This document shows positions 1-8,477 of a DNA stretch of 47,199 bases, piece after piece. How positions within the stretch are numbered: position 1 is the stretch's first letter; each line of letters starts with the position of its first letter. Source of the stretch: Methanobacteriaceae archaeon (GTDB taxonomy: Archaea > Methanobacteriota > Methanobacteria > Methanobacteriales > Methanobacteriaceae); contig JAHKLT010000044.1 of NCBI GenBank assembly GCA_020854915.1, positions 1 to 47,199 of the forward strand. Direction: 5' to 3'. The position numbers were made by a program, and so were the translations under genes. Under the pieces are notes generated by a model. The model did no database searches. It worked only from the letters and a program-made list of their open reading frames with translations, and was not told where the DNA came from.

Positions 1-810
1 ATTAATTTATGAATTCTATTGATAATAATTCTTGTGAAGATTATGAAACTATTAAAGTTCCTAATAGTCAGAGAAAATTAATTAAATATTTAAGTATTGA
101 TGAAATTACTAAAATAATTCATAAGAGCATGGAACCGGAAGTAATTAAAATCATGATTTTTATAAAAAGTCTTTATGAGTCTAAAACTATTAAAAAATCA
201 GCAGATATTGTAGGATATAGGTATGAAAGTGGATTAAGTAATTGAGATTAAAAAAAAATTAAAAGATAAAAATATTGATTTTAATGATATTGTTTTTATT
301 TTTATGGATAAAGGGTCTTTTAATAACACAGATAAATTCACAAAGAGTATGGTACTTTGAAAATAATCTCATAGAAAAAAATTCTAATAGGGAAAGAGCA
401 AATACAATTATTTATTACAGTCAAATGGGGAAAATCATATAGAATTCTTAGAAAAATCCATAAAAGAGCATATTACATGGCCTATTATTTAATTTTATAA
501 AAAAACTCAAGAAAACAGATAATAATGCTTTTAAATAACTTCCCATCCCATCATCCATATTATTTTACCATTAATGCTAAATATCATGACGTTTATTTGC
601 TTTTTGTTTCAAAATATATGCCTAAATTAAATCCCACTGAAACTCCTATGAAAAAGATAAAAAGATAATTATCACCTTTATTTCTTGAAAATACAGAAAA
701 AATTAAAGAAAAAGTAATTGAAAGATTTGAAGAATTTAAAAACACAACTAACTGTGATATAATTGGATAAATATAAATTAATAATGATAAACTTTACCAT
801 ATTGACTATA
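1..810 (+). pseudogene. Degenerate IS630-type transposase / insertion sequence remnant
   Basis: The first readable piece (9-245, 78 residues) resembles the N-terminal helix-turn-helix part of an IS630-family transposase and ends in a stop. Reading on in the other frames gives an intermittently open relic, for example a VFIFMDKGSFNNT-like stretch near 285-330 that would correspond to the first catalytic Asp region. From about 559 to 773 the sequence matches the second remnant at 31856-32122 almost base for base; it encodes the Y-x-P-x-L-N-x-x-E-T motif with the last catalytic Glu of the DDE triad. The gene has several stops and frame changes and cannot make an active enzyme. Both copies stop matching each other around 810 here and 32122 there, which probably marks the element end. 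The left terminus may lie outside the window. Confidence 0.7.
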
Positions 811-1052
811 TTATATAAAAGTTGATATGAGTTAACCTTTCTTTCAGATAAGTATAATATTTGAGGATTTCCTTTTTCATTAGTAAATGATTGTTCTTTT
901 TTTTTTGTTTCAGCTATTAACTGTGAAGGTGTTTTTCCAGTTAGTTCATATATTTCTCTAAAAACAATATTATATTTTCTAATGCTTATTTTACCTACAT
1001 TTCTTCTTTGCATTAGTTGCATTAGTTTTATATATGTTTCTGAAAATTTCAT
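811..1052 (-). pseudogene. 5' fragment of a tyrosine recombinase/integrase, truncated by the IS630 remnant
   Basis: About 80 residues read from an ATG at 1052 downwards. The part with REIYELTGKTPSQLI and a following basic helix looks like the N-terminal SAM-like core-binding domain of archaeal phage-type integrases. The catalytic domain (R..HxxR..Y) is absent: after about residue 80 the frame runs into the end of the IS630 remnant at 810, and the remaining 44 residues of the open frame are low-complexity sequence read antisense through the insertion sequence. The fragment lies 134 bases from the 3' end of the tRNA-Trp gene, a typical neighbourhood for an integrase. The family call is from pattern recognition only. 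Confidence 0.5.
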
Positions 1053-1186
1053 CGTATTTACACAATCCTTTTATGTTTTTGAGATTGTAAAAAGTTGTAA
1101 GTAACAATTAAAAATAGATATTAAAATGTATTAATTAATTATTAAAATATTTAAAAATAGTAAATATCTAAAAACGAATATTAAAA

Positions 1187-1334
1187 TGGGGTCACAGGGA
1201 TTTGAACCCCGATCCTGGGATTTCTCTTGTCTCAGTACTCCAATTGATCATCACAACGGATACTGTTCAGTTACGCGTATTTTTCTTCAAAGACAACTGG
1301 AGTCCCAGATGATGCCAGGTTACACTATAACCCC
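1187..1334 (-). tRNA. tRNA-Trp (CCA) with a 75-nt intron
   Basis: The minus strand folds into a tRNA with acceptor GGGGTTA/TGACCCC, discriminator A and an anticodon stem TGGGA/TCCCA. The loop is C-T-C-C-A-G-A with anticodon CCA at positions 34-36. The loop is interrupted after G37 by an intron (1222-1296), the canonical archaeal 37/38 site. The intron ends can pair with each other (TTGTCT with AGACAA), consistent with a bulge-helix-bulge substrate for the splicing endonuclease. Exons are 1297-1334 and 1187-1221, 73 nt together, with no encoded CCA. It is the last tRNA of the minus-strand cluster. Confidence 0.93.
1222..1296 (-). ncRNA. Box C/D guide RNA motifs inside the tRNA-Trp intron
   Basis: Read on the minus strand the intron shows, in order, TTGAAGA (1284-1290, degenerate box C), CTGA (1267-1270, box D'), GTGATGA (1248-1254, box C') and CTGA (1232-1235, box D). 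The guide just upstream of box D contains CAATTGGAGT, which pairs with the pre-tRNA anticodon region ACTCCAGTTG with one G-U pair. The fifth guide base before box D lies opposite C34. This agrees with the known role of euryarchaeal tRNA-Trp introns in guiding 2'-O-methylation of C34. The D' guide does not match U39 of this tRNA, so its target is open. Confidence 0.8.
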
Positions 1335-1367
1335 ATACGAGTTAAACAGAAAAAATGATTAACTAAA

Positions 1368-1439
<72 letters not shown>

Positions 1440-1484
1440 ATATAAAGATATGTTTGTTTACAATATTATTTAAATGTTTTCATA

Positions 1485-1892
1485 TTAAAATTTCAGTTGT
1501 TTATCCACACCTACAATTTCATCAATCTCTAAGGCTTTTTCTAAAGCAATATCTTTTTCAATTTTAAAATTATTACTTTTAGTGCGTTCGATATCCTCAG
1601 GTTTTAAAAATAACCATTTAGTATATTTAAACTTAACACCAATGTAAGGTAAAGCTCCGAAAGTATCAGAAAATTCACATAGTCCATCAACTTGCAAAGA
1701 ATCAATATAAATTTTTTCTTTAGTTGTGGTTTTAACTTCAATAGCTAAATATATTTCACCATTTCCTGCAATAATATCTGGAAGAGGCCTTTTAGTTGCT
1801 CCACCAGAAGCTGGAGCTCTCATAGCTGCAAAATTATGTTCCCACAATTTAAGCACTAAATCTCTTTCTTCACTATATCCTTTTCTAACCAT
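1485..1892 (-). CDS. hjc: Archaeal Holliday junction resolvase Hjc
   Basis: This 135-residue protein has the length and core motifs of archaeal Hjc, a homodimeric PD-(D/E)xK-family nuclease that cleaves four-way DNA junctions in recombination. An N-terminal E-R-D lies in the first catalytic helix, then comes the characteristic [15 protein letters not shown] segment (about residues 21-35). The metal-binding core follows, with D39 in PDIIAG and the IEVK pair at about residues 50-53 (E51 and K53). The ATG at 1892 gives the family's usual length. No other start is needed. The gene sits inside a minus-strand tRNA cluster, between tRNA-His and tRNA-Cys, and is probably co-transcribed with it. Identification is firm from the conserved APASGG and xEVK motifs. 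Confidence 0.93.
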   Translation of the reverse strand: MVRKGYSEERDLVLKLWEHNFAAMRAPASGGATKRPLPDIIAGNGEIYLAIEVKTTTKEKIYIDSLQVDGLCEFSDTFGALPYIGVKFKYTKWLFLKPEDIERTKSNNFKIEKDIALEKALEIDEIVGVDKQLKF

Positions 1893-1942
1893 AATATCAT
1901 TGAAAAAATAAGAGAATCTTCAAAATAAGAATATTAATCATA

Positions 1943-2016
<74 letters not shown>

Positions 2017-2049
2017 ATTATAAAATATTTTACAAAAATTTAAGATTAG

Positions 2050-2132
2050 TGCGGGAGCAGGGATTCGAACCCTGGTAGACCTGCGTCAACAGGTCCTAAG
2101 CCTGTCCCCTTTGGCCTCTCGGGCACCCCCGC
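2050..2132 (-). tRNA. tRNA-Leu (TAG)
   Basis: Class II tRNA of 83 nt with a long variable arm. The acceptor is GCGGGGG/CTCCCGC with discriminator A. The anticodon loop CTTAGGA carries TAG, and the T arm contains GTTCGAATC. Confidence 0.93.
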
Positions 2133-2179
2133 TATAAAAAGGAGTCAAGAAACCATATTGAGAAATCTTAATTTTTTAA

Positions 2180-2254
2180 TGCTCCGGCCGGGATTCGAAC
2201 CCGAGTCTTCGGCTCGAAAGGCCAAAATGATTGGCCGGACTACACCACCGGAGC
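2180..2254 (-). tRNA. tRNA-Glu (TTC)
   Basis: The acceptor stem GCTCCGG/CCGGAGC has discriminator A. The anticodon loop CTTTCGA carries TTC, and the T arm contains GTTCGAATC. Confidence 0.92.
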
Positions 2255-2276
2255 AATATAAACAATGAAAATAACA

Positions 2277-2350
<74 letters not shown>

Positions 2351-2355
2351 AAAAA

Positions 2356-2428
<73 letters not shown>

Positions 2429-2453
2429 ATATGATAACCCATGTTTCTTAACC

Positions 2454-2476
2454 ATTTATAAAACATGCCCATGTTT
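2454..2476 (-). promoter_or_regulatory. TATA box and palindrome upstream of the tRNA cluster
   Basis: On the minus strand GTTTTATAAAT (2454-2464) lies 26-36 bases ahead of tRNA-Asn, the expected place for an archaeal TATA box. It is overlapped upstream by a perfect 7-bp inverted repeat, AAACATG-cc-CATGTTT (2461-2476). The promoter call follows from spacing; a regulatory role for the palindrome is conjecture. Confidence 0.5.
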
Positions 2477-2631
2477 AAAATTCGAAAGAATTTAAACAGT
2501 AATAATAAGTTGATTATTATAATATATAAAGGTATTGTAAATACACCTTAAAAAAGTATTTTTAAGTATATATAATAATTTTTTGTCTATAGTATATAAA
2601 TTTAATTATAATAAAAAAAATAATTTTATAA

Positions 2632-3624
2632 ATGAATAATATTGATAGCTTTGAAGTAATGAAATTAATAGAAAAAGCAAACAAAACAAGTTTAAAGTAT
2701 CATTCTAATAAAATTACATTAGAAAGAGCTATTTTTTTATCATGGTGGTGTGATAAAGGAGATTGTAGTTTCTGTTATATGACAACACAAAAAAATAAAA
2801 TTAAAGATCCTAAAAAAGCTAAAAGACAAATAAACAATATTTTTGCTGAAGCTGAAATGTGTAAACGTTTAGATTGGGAAATAGAATTTTTATCAGGAGG
2901 CTATGATTCATTTTCAAATGAAGAAATTAAAAAAATAGCTCAAAAAATACATGAAATTACAGGTCATGGTGTTTGGTTAAATACAGGAATTACATATGAA
3001 TTAAGCTCTTTTTCTGAAGAGATTATTGGAATTACTGGTGCTTTAGAAATAGCTAATCCAAAACTTCATGAAAAAATATGTCCAAGTAAACCTATTAATC
3101 AGATTAGTGAAATGTTAGATCGTGCAGGAGATTTAGGTTTTAAAAAAGCTATTACAATAATATTAGGTCTTGGTGAAACATTAGATGATTTAGATTATTT
3201 AATTAAATATATCCAAGATAATAAAATTGATAGGATTATTTTTTATTCATTAAATCCCCATAAAGGAACAGAATTTGAAAATAGGTCTCAGCCAGCATCA
3301 TTATATTATTCACAAATTGTAGCAAGTATTAGACTAAGATTTCCAAAAATCGAAATAATATGTGGTACATGGGTAGATAATTTAGCAAATATTGGTTTAT
3401 TAATATTAAGTGGAGCTAATGGTATTACTAAATTTCCTTTATTTAAAATGTTTGGAACAAGATATGGTAAAAGAGTTGAAGAAGAAGTTAAATGGACTGG
3501 TCGAAAACTTAAAGGGACATTTACAGATTTCAAAAAACTTGGAGAAGAAAAAAGCGAATTTAGTAGAGATTTAGATAAGTTTATAAAAAGATATATTGAA
3601 GAATCTAAAAAAGATAAATACTAA
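2632..3624 (+). CDS. Radical SAM protein, biotin-synthase-like, function unknown
   Basis: This protein has 330 residues. The N-terminal part carries three cysteines as C40-x4-C45-x2-C48 followed by a Tyr, the place of the radical SAM [4Fe-4S] motif. The usual spacing is C-x3-C-x2-C, so this one is one residue longer. Further signs of a radical SAM TIM barrel are the GG element (LSGGYDS, residues 88-94), the GLGET motif (about residue 184) and a C-terminal region resembling the biotin/thiamin synthase-associated domain. The gene stands alone between the tRNA cluster and gatB. The ATG at 2632 has no clear ribosome binding site, suggesting a short or absent leader. It is not a good match to biotin synthase itself; HcgA-like enzymes use C-x5-C-x2-C. 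I do not assign a substrate. Confidence 0.75.
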   Translation: MNNIDSFEVMKLIEKANKTSLKYHSNKITLERAIFLSWWCDKGDCSFCYMTTQKNKIKDPKKAKRQINNIFAEAEMCKRLDWEIEFLSGGYDSFSNEEIKKIAQKIHEITGHGVWLNTGITYELSSFSEEIIGITGALEIANPKLHEKICPSKPINQISEMLDRAGDLGFKKAITIILGLGETLDDLDYLIKYIQDNKIDRIIFYSLNPHKGTEFENRSQPASLYYSQIVASIRLRFPKIEIICGTWVDNLANIGLLILSGANGITKFPLFKMFGTRYGKRVEEEVKWTGRKLKGTFTDFKKLGEEKSEFSRDLDKFIKRYIEESKKDKY

Positions 3625-3891
3625 TTTATAGACATTTCAATAGAATTATAATTGATTTTATGAATTTTTCATTTTAATTTAAGAATTAATATTTTTTAAA
3701 TATGTTCATCTAATATAAATTTTTTTTATACTATAAATTTAAATAATAAAAATACTTTATTAAAATTAAAATAGAAATTATCAAAAATAAATAAAATATT
3801 AAAAATTAAAGATAGCTATTTAAAAAATATTTATATTAAAAATAATAGATATAAATATAAGATAAAAATCTTCAAATTTAATATTCCATAA

Positions 3892-3906
3892 GGAGGAATT
3901 AATATT
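3892..3906 (+). promoter_or_regulatory. Ribosome binding site that suggests an ATT start for gatB
   Basis: A strong GGAGG (3892-3896) lies 7 nt before an in-frame ATT (3904) but 19 nt before the first ATG (3916). The first spacing is normal and the second is too long. The same GGAGG/GAGG-7 nt-ATH layout occurs at two other genes in this window. Confidence 0.5.
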
Positions 3907-3915
3907 AGTGTTAAT

Positions 3916-5268
3916 ATGAAATGTGGGCTTGAAATCCATGTACAACTAGAAACAAATTCAAAATTATTTTGTGAATGTAAAACAAATTATCAAGAAGCTC
4001 CTGCAAATACAAATATTTGTCCAGTTTGTTTAAATCAACCAGGTGCAAAACCTTATCCAACAAATGAAAAAGCTATAGAAAATGCATTAATGATTTCTTT
4101 AATGCTTAACTGTAAAATTGACAAAAATTTAACATATTTCATGAGAAAACATTATGATTATCCTGATTTACCATCTGGTTTTCAGAGAACATCAGTTCCA
4201 ATTGGATATGAAGGGGAATTAAATGGAGTTGGAATTACAGAAATTCATATGGAGGAAGATCCAGGTCAGTTTAAACCAGATAGAGGTATTGTTGATTTTA
4301 ATCGTTCAGGGATTCCTTTAATTGAAATTGTAACAGAACCAGAAATGTATTCTCCAGAAGAAGCTAGATCTTTTTTAAAAGAATTAATAAGAGTATTACA
4401 ATACAGTGGAGGAGCTCGTGGAGAGGGAACTATGAGAGCCGATGTTAATATTTCTATTGAAGGTGGAAATAGAGTAGAAATGAAAAATATTAATTCTATT
4501 AAAGGAGCTTATAAAGCTTTAAAATTTGAAATTGTTAGACAAAAAAATCTTATGAAAAGAGGAGTTGAAGTTAAACAAGAAACAAGAGCTTTTCTAGAAT
4601 CTCAAATGATTACAGTAGGTATGAGATTAAAAGAAGATGCTGATGATTATAGATTCATTCCTGATCCAGATCTTCCACCTATGAAAGTAAGTGATGAAGA
4701 TATTGCTGAAGTGGAAGAAACAATGCCTGAAGCTCCACATAATAAAGTAAAAAGATTTATAGAATCATATAATATTGATGAAGAATCTGCTAAAGTTTTA
4801 ACTTCAGAATTAGATTTAGCTGTAGCTTATGAAGAGATAGTTAAAGAAATTGATCCTAAATTTGCAGCAATGTGGATGAAAGATGAATTACAAAGAGTAT
4901 TGACCTATAATAAATTAAGTTTTGAAGATAGTGGAATTGTTGTAGATGATTTAATTGAATTATTCAGTTTACTTCAGAATAAAGAAATAACAACTAAAGC
5001 AGGGCAGCGTATTATAGAAAATATGCCTAATAATAAACAAACACCAAAAGCAATAGCTGAAGAACTTGGTTTAATTGGTATTGTTAAAGATGATGAAATA
5101 ATAGAAGCTGTAAAAAAAACTATTAAAGAAAATCCTAAAGCTATTGAAGATTATAATAATGGACAAAAAGCATCTTTAAACTTTTTAGTTGGACAAGTAA
5201 TGAAGTTAACACGTGGAAAAGCAGACCCTGGAGAAACTGTTAAATTAATTAAAGATAATATTAATTAA
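3916..5268 (+). CDS. gatB: Asp-tRNA(Asn)/Glu-tRNA(Gln) amidotransferase subunit B
   Basis: GatB activates the side-chain carboxylate of misacylated Asp-tRNA(Asn) or Glu-tRNA(Gln) and transfers ammonia from the GatA channel. The 450-residue reading shows the family signature CGLEIHVQLET at the N-terminus and the zinc-binding cysteine set CECKTNY...CPVCLNQPG (about residues 19-45). It also has YPDLPSGFQ, HMEEDPGQ, the GTMRADVNIS segment and the C-terminal YqeY-like tail (NFLVGQVMKLTRGKADP). The listed start is the ATG at 3916; ribosome-binding-site spacing favours an ATT at 3904, which would add four residues. It is followed 11 nt later by the CBS gene, so the two are probably one transcript. 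gatA and gatC are not in the window. Confidence 0.96.
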   Translation: MKCGLEIHVQLETNSKLFCECKTNYQEAPANTNICPVCLNQPGAKPYPTNEKAIENALMISLMLNCKIDKNLTYFMRKHYDYPDLPSGFQRTSVPIGYEGELNGVGITEIHMEEDPGQFKPDRGIVDFNRSGIPLIEIVTEPEMYSPEEARSFLKELIRVLQYSGGARGEGTMRADVNISIEGGNRVEMKNINSIKGAYKALKFEIVRQKNLMKRGVEVKQETRAFLESQMITVGMRLKEDADDYRFIPDPDLPPMKVSDEDIAEVEETMPEAPHNKVKRFIESYNIDEESAKVLTSELDLAVAYEEIVKEIDPKFAAMWMKDELQRVLTYNKLSFEDSGIVVDDLIELFSLLQNKEITTKAGQRIIENMPNNKQTPKAIAEELGLIGIVKDDEIIEAVKKTIKENPKAIEDYNNGQKASLNFLVGQVMKLTRGKADPGETVKLIKDNIN

Positions 5269-5279
5269 GAGAGGATCCA

Positions 5280-6083
5280 ATGAGTGAAAAATCATTTGTC
5301 AAAGATTACATGACAAAAAGTGTAATTAGTGTTACCCCTGAAACTCCTACAGATACTATTATAAAAATAATGAAAAAAAGTAACCATAATAGCTATCCAG
5401 TAGTTGATGAAAATGGAATATTAGTTGGAATGGTAACAGCTTTTGATTTAATATTAACAGACTGGGTTTATTATGTCAAAGATTTAATGAGTACTGATTT
5501 AATAGTTGCTAATGAAGAAATGTCTATTGATGATGCATCAAGGGTTATGTTTAGAAAAGGAGTATCACGATTACCAGTAGTAAATAAAGAAGGCTTTTTG
5601 AAAGGAATAATTACAAACACAGATATGGTTAGATCTCATATTGAAAGAACAACCCCCAATAAAGTGGAATATTTTAAAAGTACATTACAACAACTATATA
5701 ATATAAAACCTAAAATAAAACATGAAAAAGTTAGAACTTCTGATTTAAGACCAACACAGGATAGGGTTTATGCTGATGAGTTAGAAGGTAGAATTTATGA
5801 ATTAGAAAGAGGTTTAGCTGAACCAGTAGTTGTAGTTAAAACTGGAAATCGTTGGATGTTAGTAGATGGGCATCACAGGGCAATAGCTGCTAAACAAATA
5901 GGTGAAAAAGAAATTGATGCATATGTTATTGATTTAGGTAAAGATATTAGATTAGGTCTTGAAAACACTGCGGATGAATTAGGTGTTAAAACATTCAATG
6001 ATGTAAATATTATCGATGATGCACAACACCCATTAATAGCTATAACAGAAAGTATTCAAAAAAATAAAGGTAAAAATGACTAA
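5280..6083 (+). CDS. CBS-domain pair fused to a ParB-like domain
   Basis: This is a soluble protein of 267 residues. Two CBS domains occupy about residues 5-60 and 65-122 ([14 protein letters not shown] and [14 protein letters not shown] starts, each followed by a GxxxGMVT or KGIITNTD strand). CBS pairs typically bind adenine nucleotides or SAM. A ParB/sulfiredoxin-like domain follows at about 150-225, with [15 protein letters not shown] and [13 protein letters not shown]; the DGHHR segment corresponds to the nucleotide-binding GxxR box of ParB-like folds. There is no helix-turn-helix behind it, so it is not a plasmid-type ParB. The start ATG follows GAGAGGATCC. The 3' end overlaps hisE by 8 nt, so the two are translationally coupled. 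The biochemical role is unknown to me. Confidence 0.85.
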   Translation: MSEKSFVKDYMTKSVISVTPETPTDTIIKIMKKSNHNSYPVVDENGILVGMVTAFDLILTDWVYYVKDLMSTDLIVANEEMSIDDASRVMFRKGVSRLPVVNKEGFLKGIITNTDMVRSHIERTTPNKVEYFKSTLQQLYNIKPKIKHEKVRTSDLRPTQDRVYADELEGRIYELERGLAEPVVVVKTGNRWMLVDGHHRAIAAKQIGEKEIDAYVIDLGKDIRLGLENTADELGVKTFNDVNIIDDAQHPLIAITESIQKNKGKND

Positions 6084-6366
6084 TGAAAAAATAATTAAAG
6101 AAGTATATGAAGTATTAAAAAGTAGGAGAGACAATCCTATTGATTCATACACCTCTAACCTAATGAAAAATAGCTCCAAAAAGGCTGAAGATAAAATTCT
6201 TGAAAAAATTGCAGAAGAAGCTGGTGAAGTCCTCATTGCTTCAAAAAATGATGAAGATTTAGTTAGTGAGTCTGCTGACTTGATATTTCACACATTAATG
6301 ATATTAGTTTATAAAAATATTGAATTAGAAGAATTATATGATGAATTTGAAAAACGTAGAAAATAA
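6076..6366 (+). CDS. hisE: Phosphoribosyl-ATP pyrophosphohydrolase HisE
   Basis: HisE hydrolyses phosphoribosyl-ATP to phosphoribosyl-AMP, step two of histidine synthesis, in the cytoplasm. The 96 residues have the all-alpha NTP-pyrophosphohydrolase fold signature: [26 protein letters not shown] with the metal-binding E-E-x-x-E set, and [12 protein letters not shown] with the further acidic D. The length is that of a stand-alone HisE. The ATG overlaps the end of the CBS gene (ATGACTAATGA). No other his gene is nearby. The gene ends five bases before the convergent acetyltransferase gene. Confidence 0.93.
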   Translation: MTNEKIIKEVYEVLKSRRDNPIDSYTSNLMKNSSKKAEDKILEKIAEEAGEVLIASKNDEDLVSESADLIFHTLMILVYKNIELEELYDEFEKRRK

Positions 6367-6371
6367 AAAGT

Positions 6372-6977
6372 TTAAAGTATAAATTCCATATTATACATTC
6401 CTCTTTCAAAATTTAAAATCTTAAATCGTTTTTTATTAAATTCTTTAAAACCTATTTTTTCATAAAGTAATTTAGCTTTTGTATTTCTAAAATCAACATC
6501 TAATATTATTTTTTCAAACCCTTCTTGCCTAAAATTATTAATACATTTTTCTAAAACATCACTACCTAAGCCCTGACCTCTTTTAGATGGATTAATAGCT
6601 AGTTGTGAAATATATACATCTCCTTTTTTAAAATCAGCTAAAACAAAACTATCTAAAATATCTATTAATAAAAATTTAATAGCTTCTATTACACCTAAAT
6701 TTTTAAATAAACCAATTATATTATTTAAAAGTTCCTTTTTATTTTCTGTATAATAACTAATAACTCCTAAAATTTTATTATCATCACTTAAAATTATTTT
6801 CATTTTATAATAATTATTATTTTTAGGAAATTCAGCTATTAATTCTTTTTCAATAACTTTAACAGCTTTATTTTTATTTTTAAAAAAAAGATTATATATT
6901 CTAAAGTCAACATCATATACTAAAATAGCTATTTTATAGGAATCATGAATTTCAGGATTAAAATCTTCAAAAATCAT
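6372..6977 (-). CDS. GNAT-family N-acetyltransferase
   Basis: This 201-residue protein has a C-terminal GNAT domain. Motif A reads ISQLAINPSKRGQGLGSDVL (about residues 121-140), with the R-G-Q-G-L-G acetyl-CoA pyrophosphate loop. It is followed by IILDVDFRNTKAKLLYEKIGF, the usual motif B with the N-x-x-A-x-x-L-Y-E-K-x-G-F end. The N-terminal 90 residues are less conserved and probably hold the acceptor site. The acceptor cannot be read from sequence; protein or small-molecule substrates are both possible. The gene is convergent with hisE and lies 8 bases downstream of larB on the same strand, so it is probably co-transcribed with it. Confidence 0.85.
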   Translation of the reverse strand: MIFEDFNPEIHDSYKIAILVYDVDFRIYNLFFKNKNKAVKVIEKELIAEFPKNNNYYKMKIILSDDNKILGVISYYTENKKELLNNIIGLFKNLGVIEAIKFLLIDILDSFVLADFKKGDVYISQLAINPSKRGQGLGSDVLEKCINNFRQEGFEKIILDVDFRNTKAKLLYEKIGFKEFNKKRFKILNFERGMYNMEFIL

Positions 6978-6985
6978 TTTAAAAT

Positions 6986-7750
6986 CTACAAATTATTAAG
7001 TATAGAAAGTGCAAATACACCTGCACCAAAACCATTATCAATATTAACAACAGCTATTCCTGGAGCACATGATTGGAGCATTGCATACAATGCTACTTTT
7101 CCCCCAGCACCCACCCCATAACCTATAGAAGTTGGAACTCCAATAACAGGAATATCTACAAGACCTGCAACAACAGAAGGTAATGTTCCTTCCATTCCTG
7201 CACAAACAATAATTGTTTTAACATCTTCTTCAATCATTTTAGATATTTGAGGGAATAATCTATGTATTCCTGCAACACCTACATCATAAGAAAATATCGT
7301 TTCATGTCCTTCTTCTTCAATTATAACCCTTGCTTCTTCAGCTATAGGAATATCTGATGTTCCTGCAGTTAATATACCTATCTTATATTCTTTTTTTTCA
7401 GGATTTTTAAATCTAATAATTAATATTCTAGCTTTTTTATTGTAATCTAATTTAAAATTATTTTTTTTATTAGAAAAATGTTTTTCAATAGTTTCAAATC
7501 TATTAATAGCTAATCTTGTTATAATTAGATTTTCTTCTAAGTTTTCAATATGAGAATTAATTATTCTTATTAAATCTTCATTGGATTTACTTTCTGCAAA
7601 AATAGCTTCAGGAAAACCAGTTCGACCTTTTCTTTTTAGGTCTAATTTAATATTATCCCCTATTTCTTCAATGTTTTTAGCTTTTAATAGAGTTTCACAT
7701 TGTTCTAATGTAATTTTACCTTCTACTAACTTTTTTAATAATTCTTTCAT
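6986..7750 (-). CDS. larB: Nickel-pincer cofactor biosynthesis protein LarB (AIR-carboxylase-like)
   Basis: LarB carboxylates and hydrolyses nicotinic acid adenine dinucleotide in the first step of nickel-pincer nucleotide synthesis. The 254 residues match the family length. The N-terminal helical part ([15 protein letters not shown]) precedes a PurE-like domain from about residue 120: [46 protein letters not shown] and [10 protein letters not shown], all hallmark segments of LarB. GTGAT precedes the ATG at 7750. It is divergent from the metallo-beta-lactamase-fold/hypF pair and shares the short AT-rich intergenic stretch 7751-7826 with it. larC and larE are not in the window, so a lactate racemase system is not shown here. 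Confidence 0.93.
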   Translation of the reverse strand: MKELLKKLVEGKITLEQCETLLKAKNIEEIGDNIKLDLKRKGRTGFPEAIFAESKSNEDLIRIINSHIENLEENLIITRLAINRFETIEKHFSNKKNNFKLDYNKKARILIIRFKNPEKKEYKIGILTAGTSDIPIAEEARVIIEEEGHETIFSYDVGVAGIHRLFPQISKMIEEDVKTIIVCAGMEGTLPSVVAGLVDIPVIGVPTSIGYGVGAGGKVALYAMLQSCAPGIAVVNIDNGFGAGVFALSILNNL

Positions 7751-7826
7751 TAAATCACAAAATTTAATTATTTATTAATAATAATATTATATCAAATCAT
7801 ATAAAAATTTTCATGGAAAAAATAAG

Positions 7827-8473
7827 ATGAATTTAACAACTATTAAAAGTGGAAATACTAATTGTTATTTAATTAAAAGTGATAAAGGCCATGTTCTAGT
7901 TGATTCAAGAATATCATCTAATGAAAATGACTTTATAAAAAAACTTGAAAAAAGTGGTGTTAATAAAAGTGATGATAATTATCTAATATTAACCCATGGA
8001 CACTATGATCATATTGTAACTCTCAAATAATTAAAGAAAGATTCAATTTTAAAATTGCAAGTAGTGAAGAAGATTTAAACTTGATAAAAAACAAAGTAGA
8101 TAAGACTCCAAAGTCAAATAAACTTTTAGGAAAAATTATATTAATATTTGGATTATTGATGATAAAAAAAAATAAATGGAAAGCATTCGAAGTAGATATT
8201 ATATTAGATGAAAATTATGATTTGTCTAAATTTGGAATAAGTGGAAAAATAATAAAAAGCCCAGGACATACTGCTGGATCGATTTCTTTATTATTAAATA
8301 ATGGTTATTTATTTTGTGGAGATTTATTTATGAATATTTTAGGTCCTGAAGTATCATTACTTGCTGATGATTTTAAAGAACTAAATAAAAGTTCTAAAAA
8401 AATTTTAAATGAAAATATTAAACTTATTTATCCTGGTCATGGCTCTTCATTTAAAGTAGATAAAGTAAGGTAA
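7827..8473 (+). pseudogene. Metallo-beta-lactamase-fold hydrolase, broken by one frameshift
   Basis: Two pieces, 7827-8030 and the continuation from about 8016 to 8473, add up to one 215-residue protein of the MBL superfamily. The first piece ends with the metal-binding THGHYDHI motif and then runs into TAA. In the +1 frame the sequence goes on without a gap as CNSQIIKERFNFKIASSEED, then SPGHTAGSISLL (third His), CGDLF (bridging Asp) and YPGHGSSF (last His). All metal ligands are present. Restoring one base near 8015 (a GGT in place of GT) would repair the frame, so this is either a recent loss or a sequencing error. hypF starts 4 bases after the stop, which suggests co-transcription. The substrate is unknown. 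Confidence 0.8.
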
Positions 8474-8477
8474 ATTA

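Noticed and set aside
1726-1911. Plus-strand open frame of 61 codons
   Set aside because: It is fully antisense to hjc, has no ribosome binding site and no recognisable motif.
2632-3624. Assignment of the radical SAM protein to HcgA or biotin synthase
   Set aside because: The cysteine spacing differs from both, and no hcg, hmd or biotin genes are adjacent.
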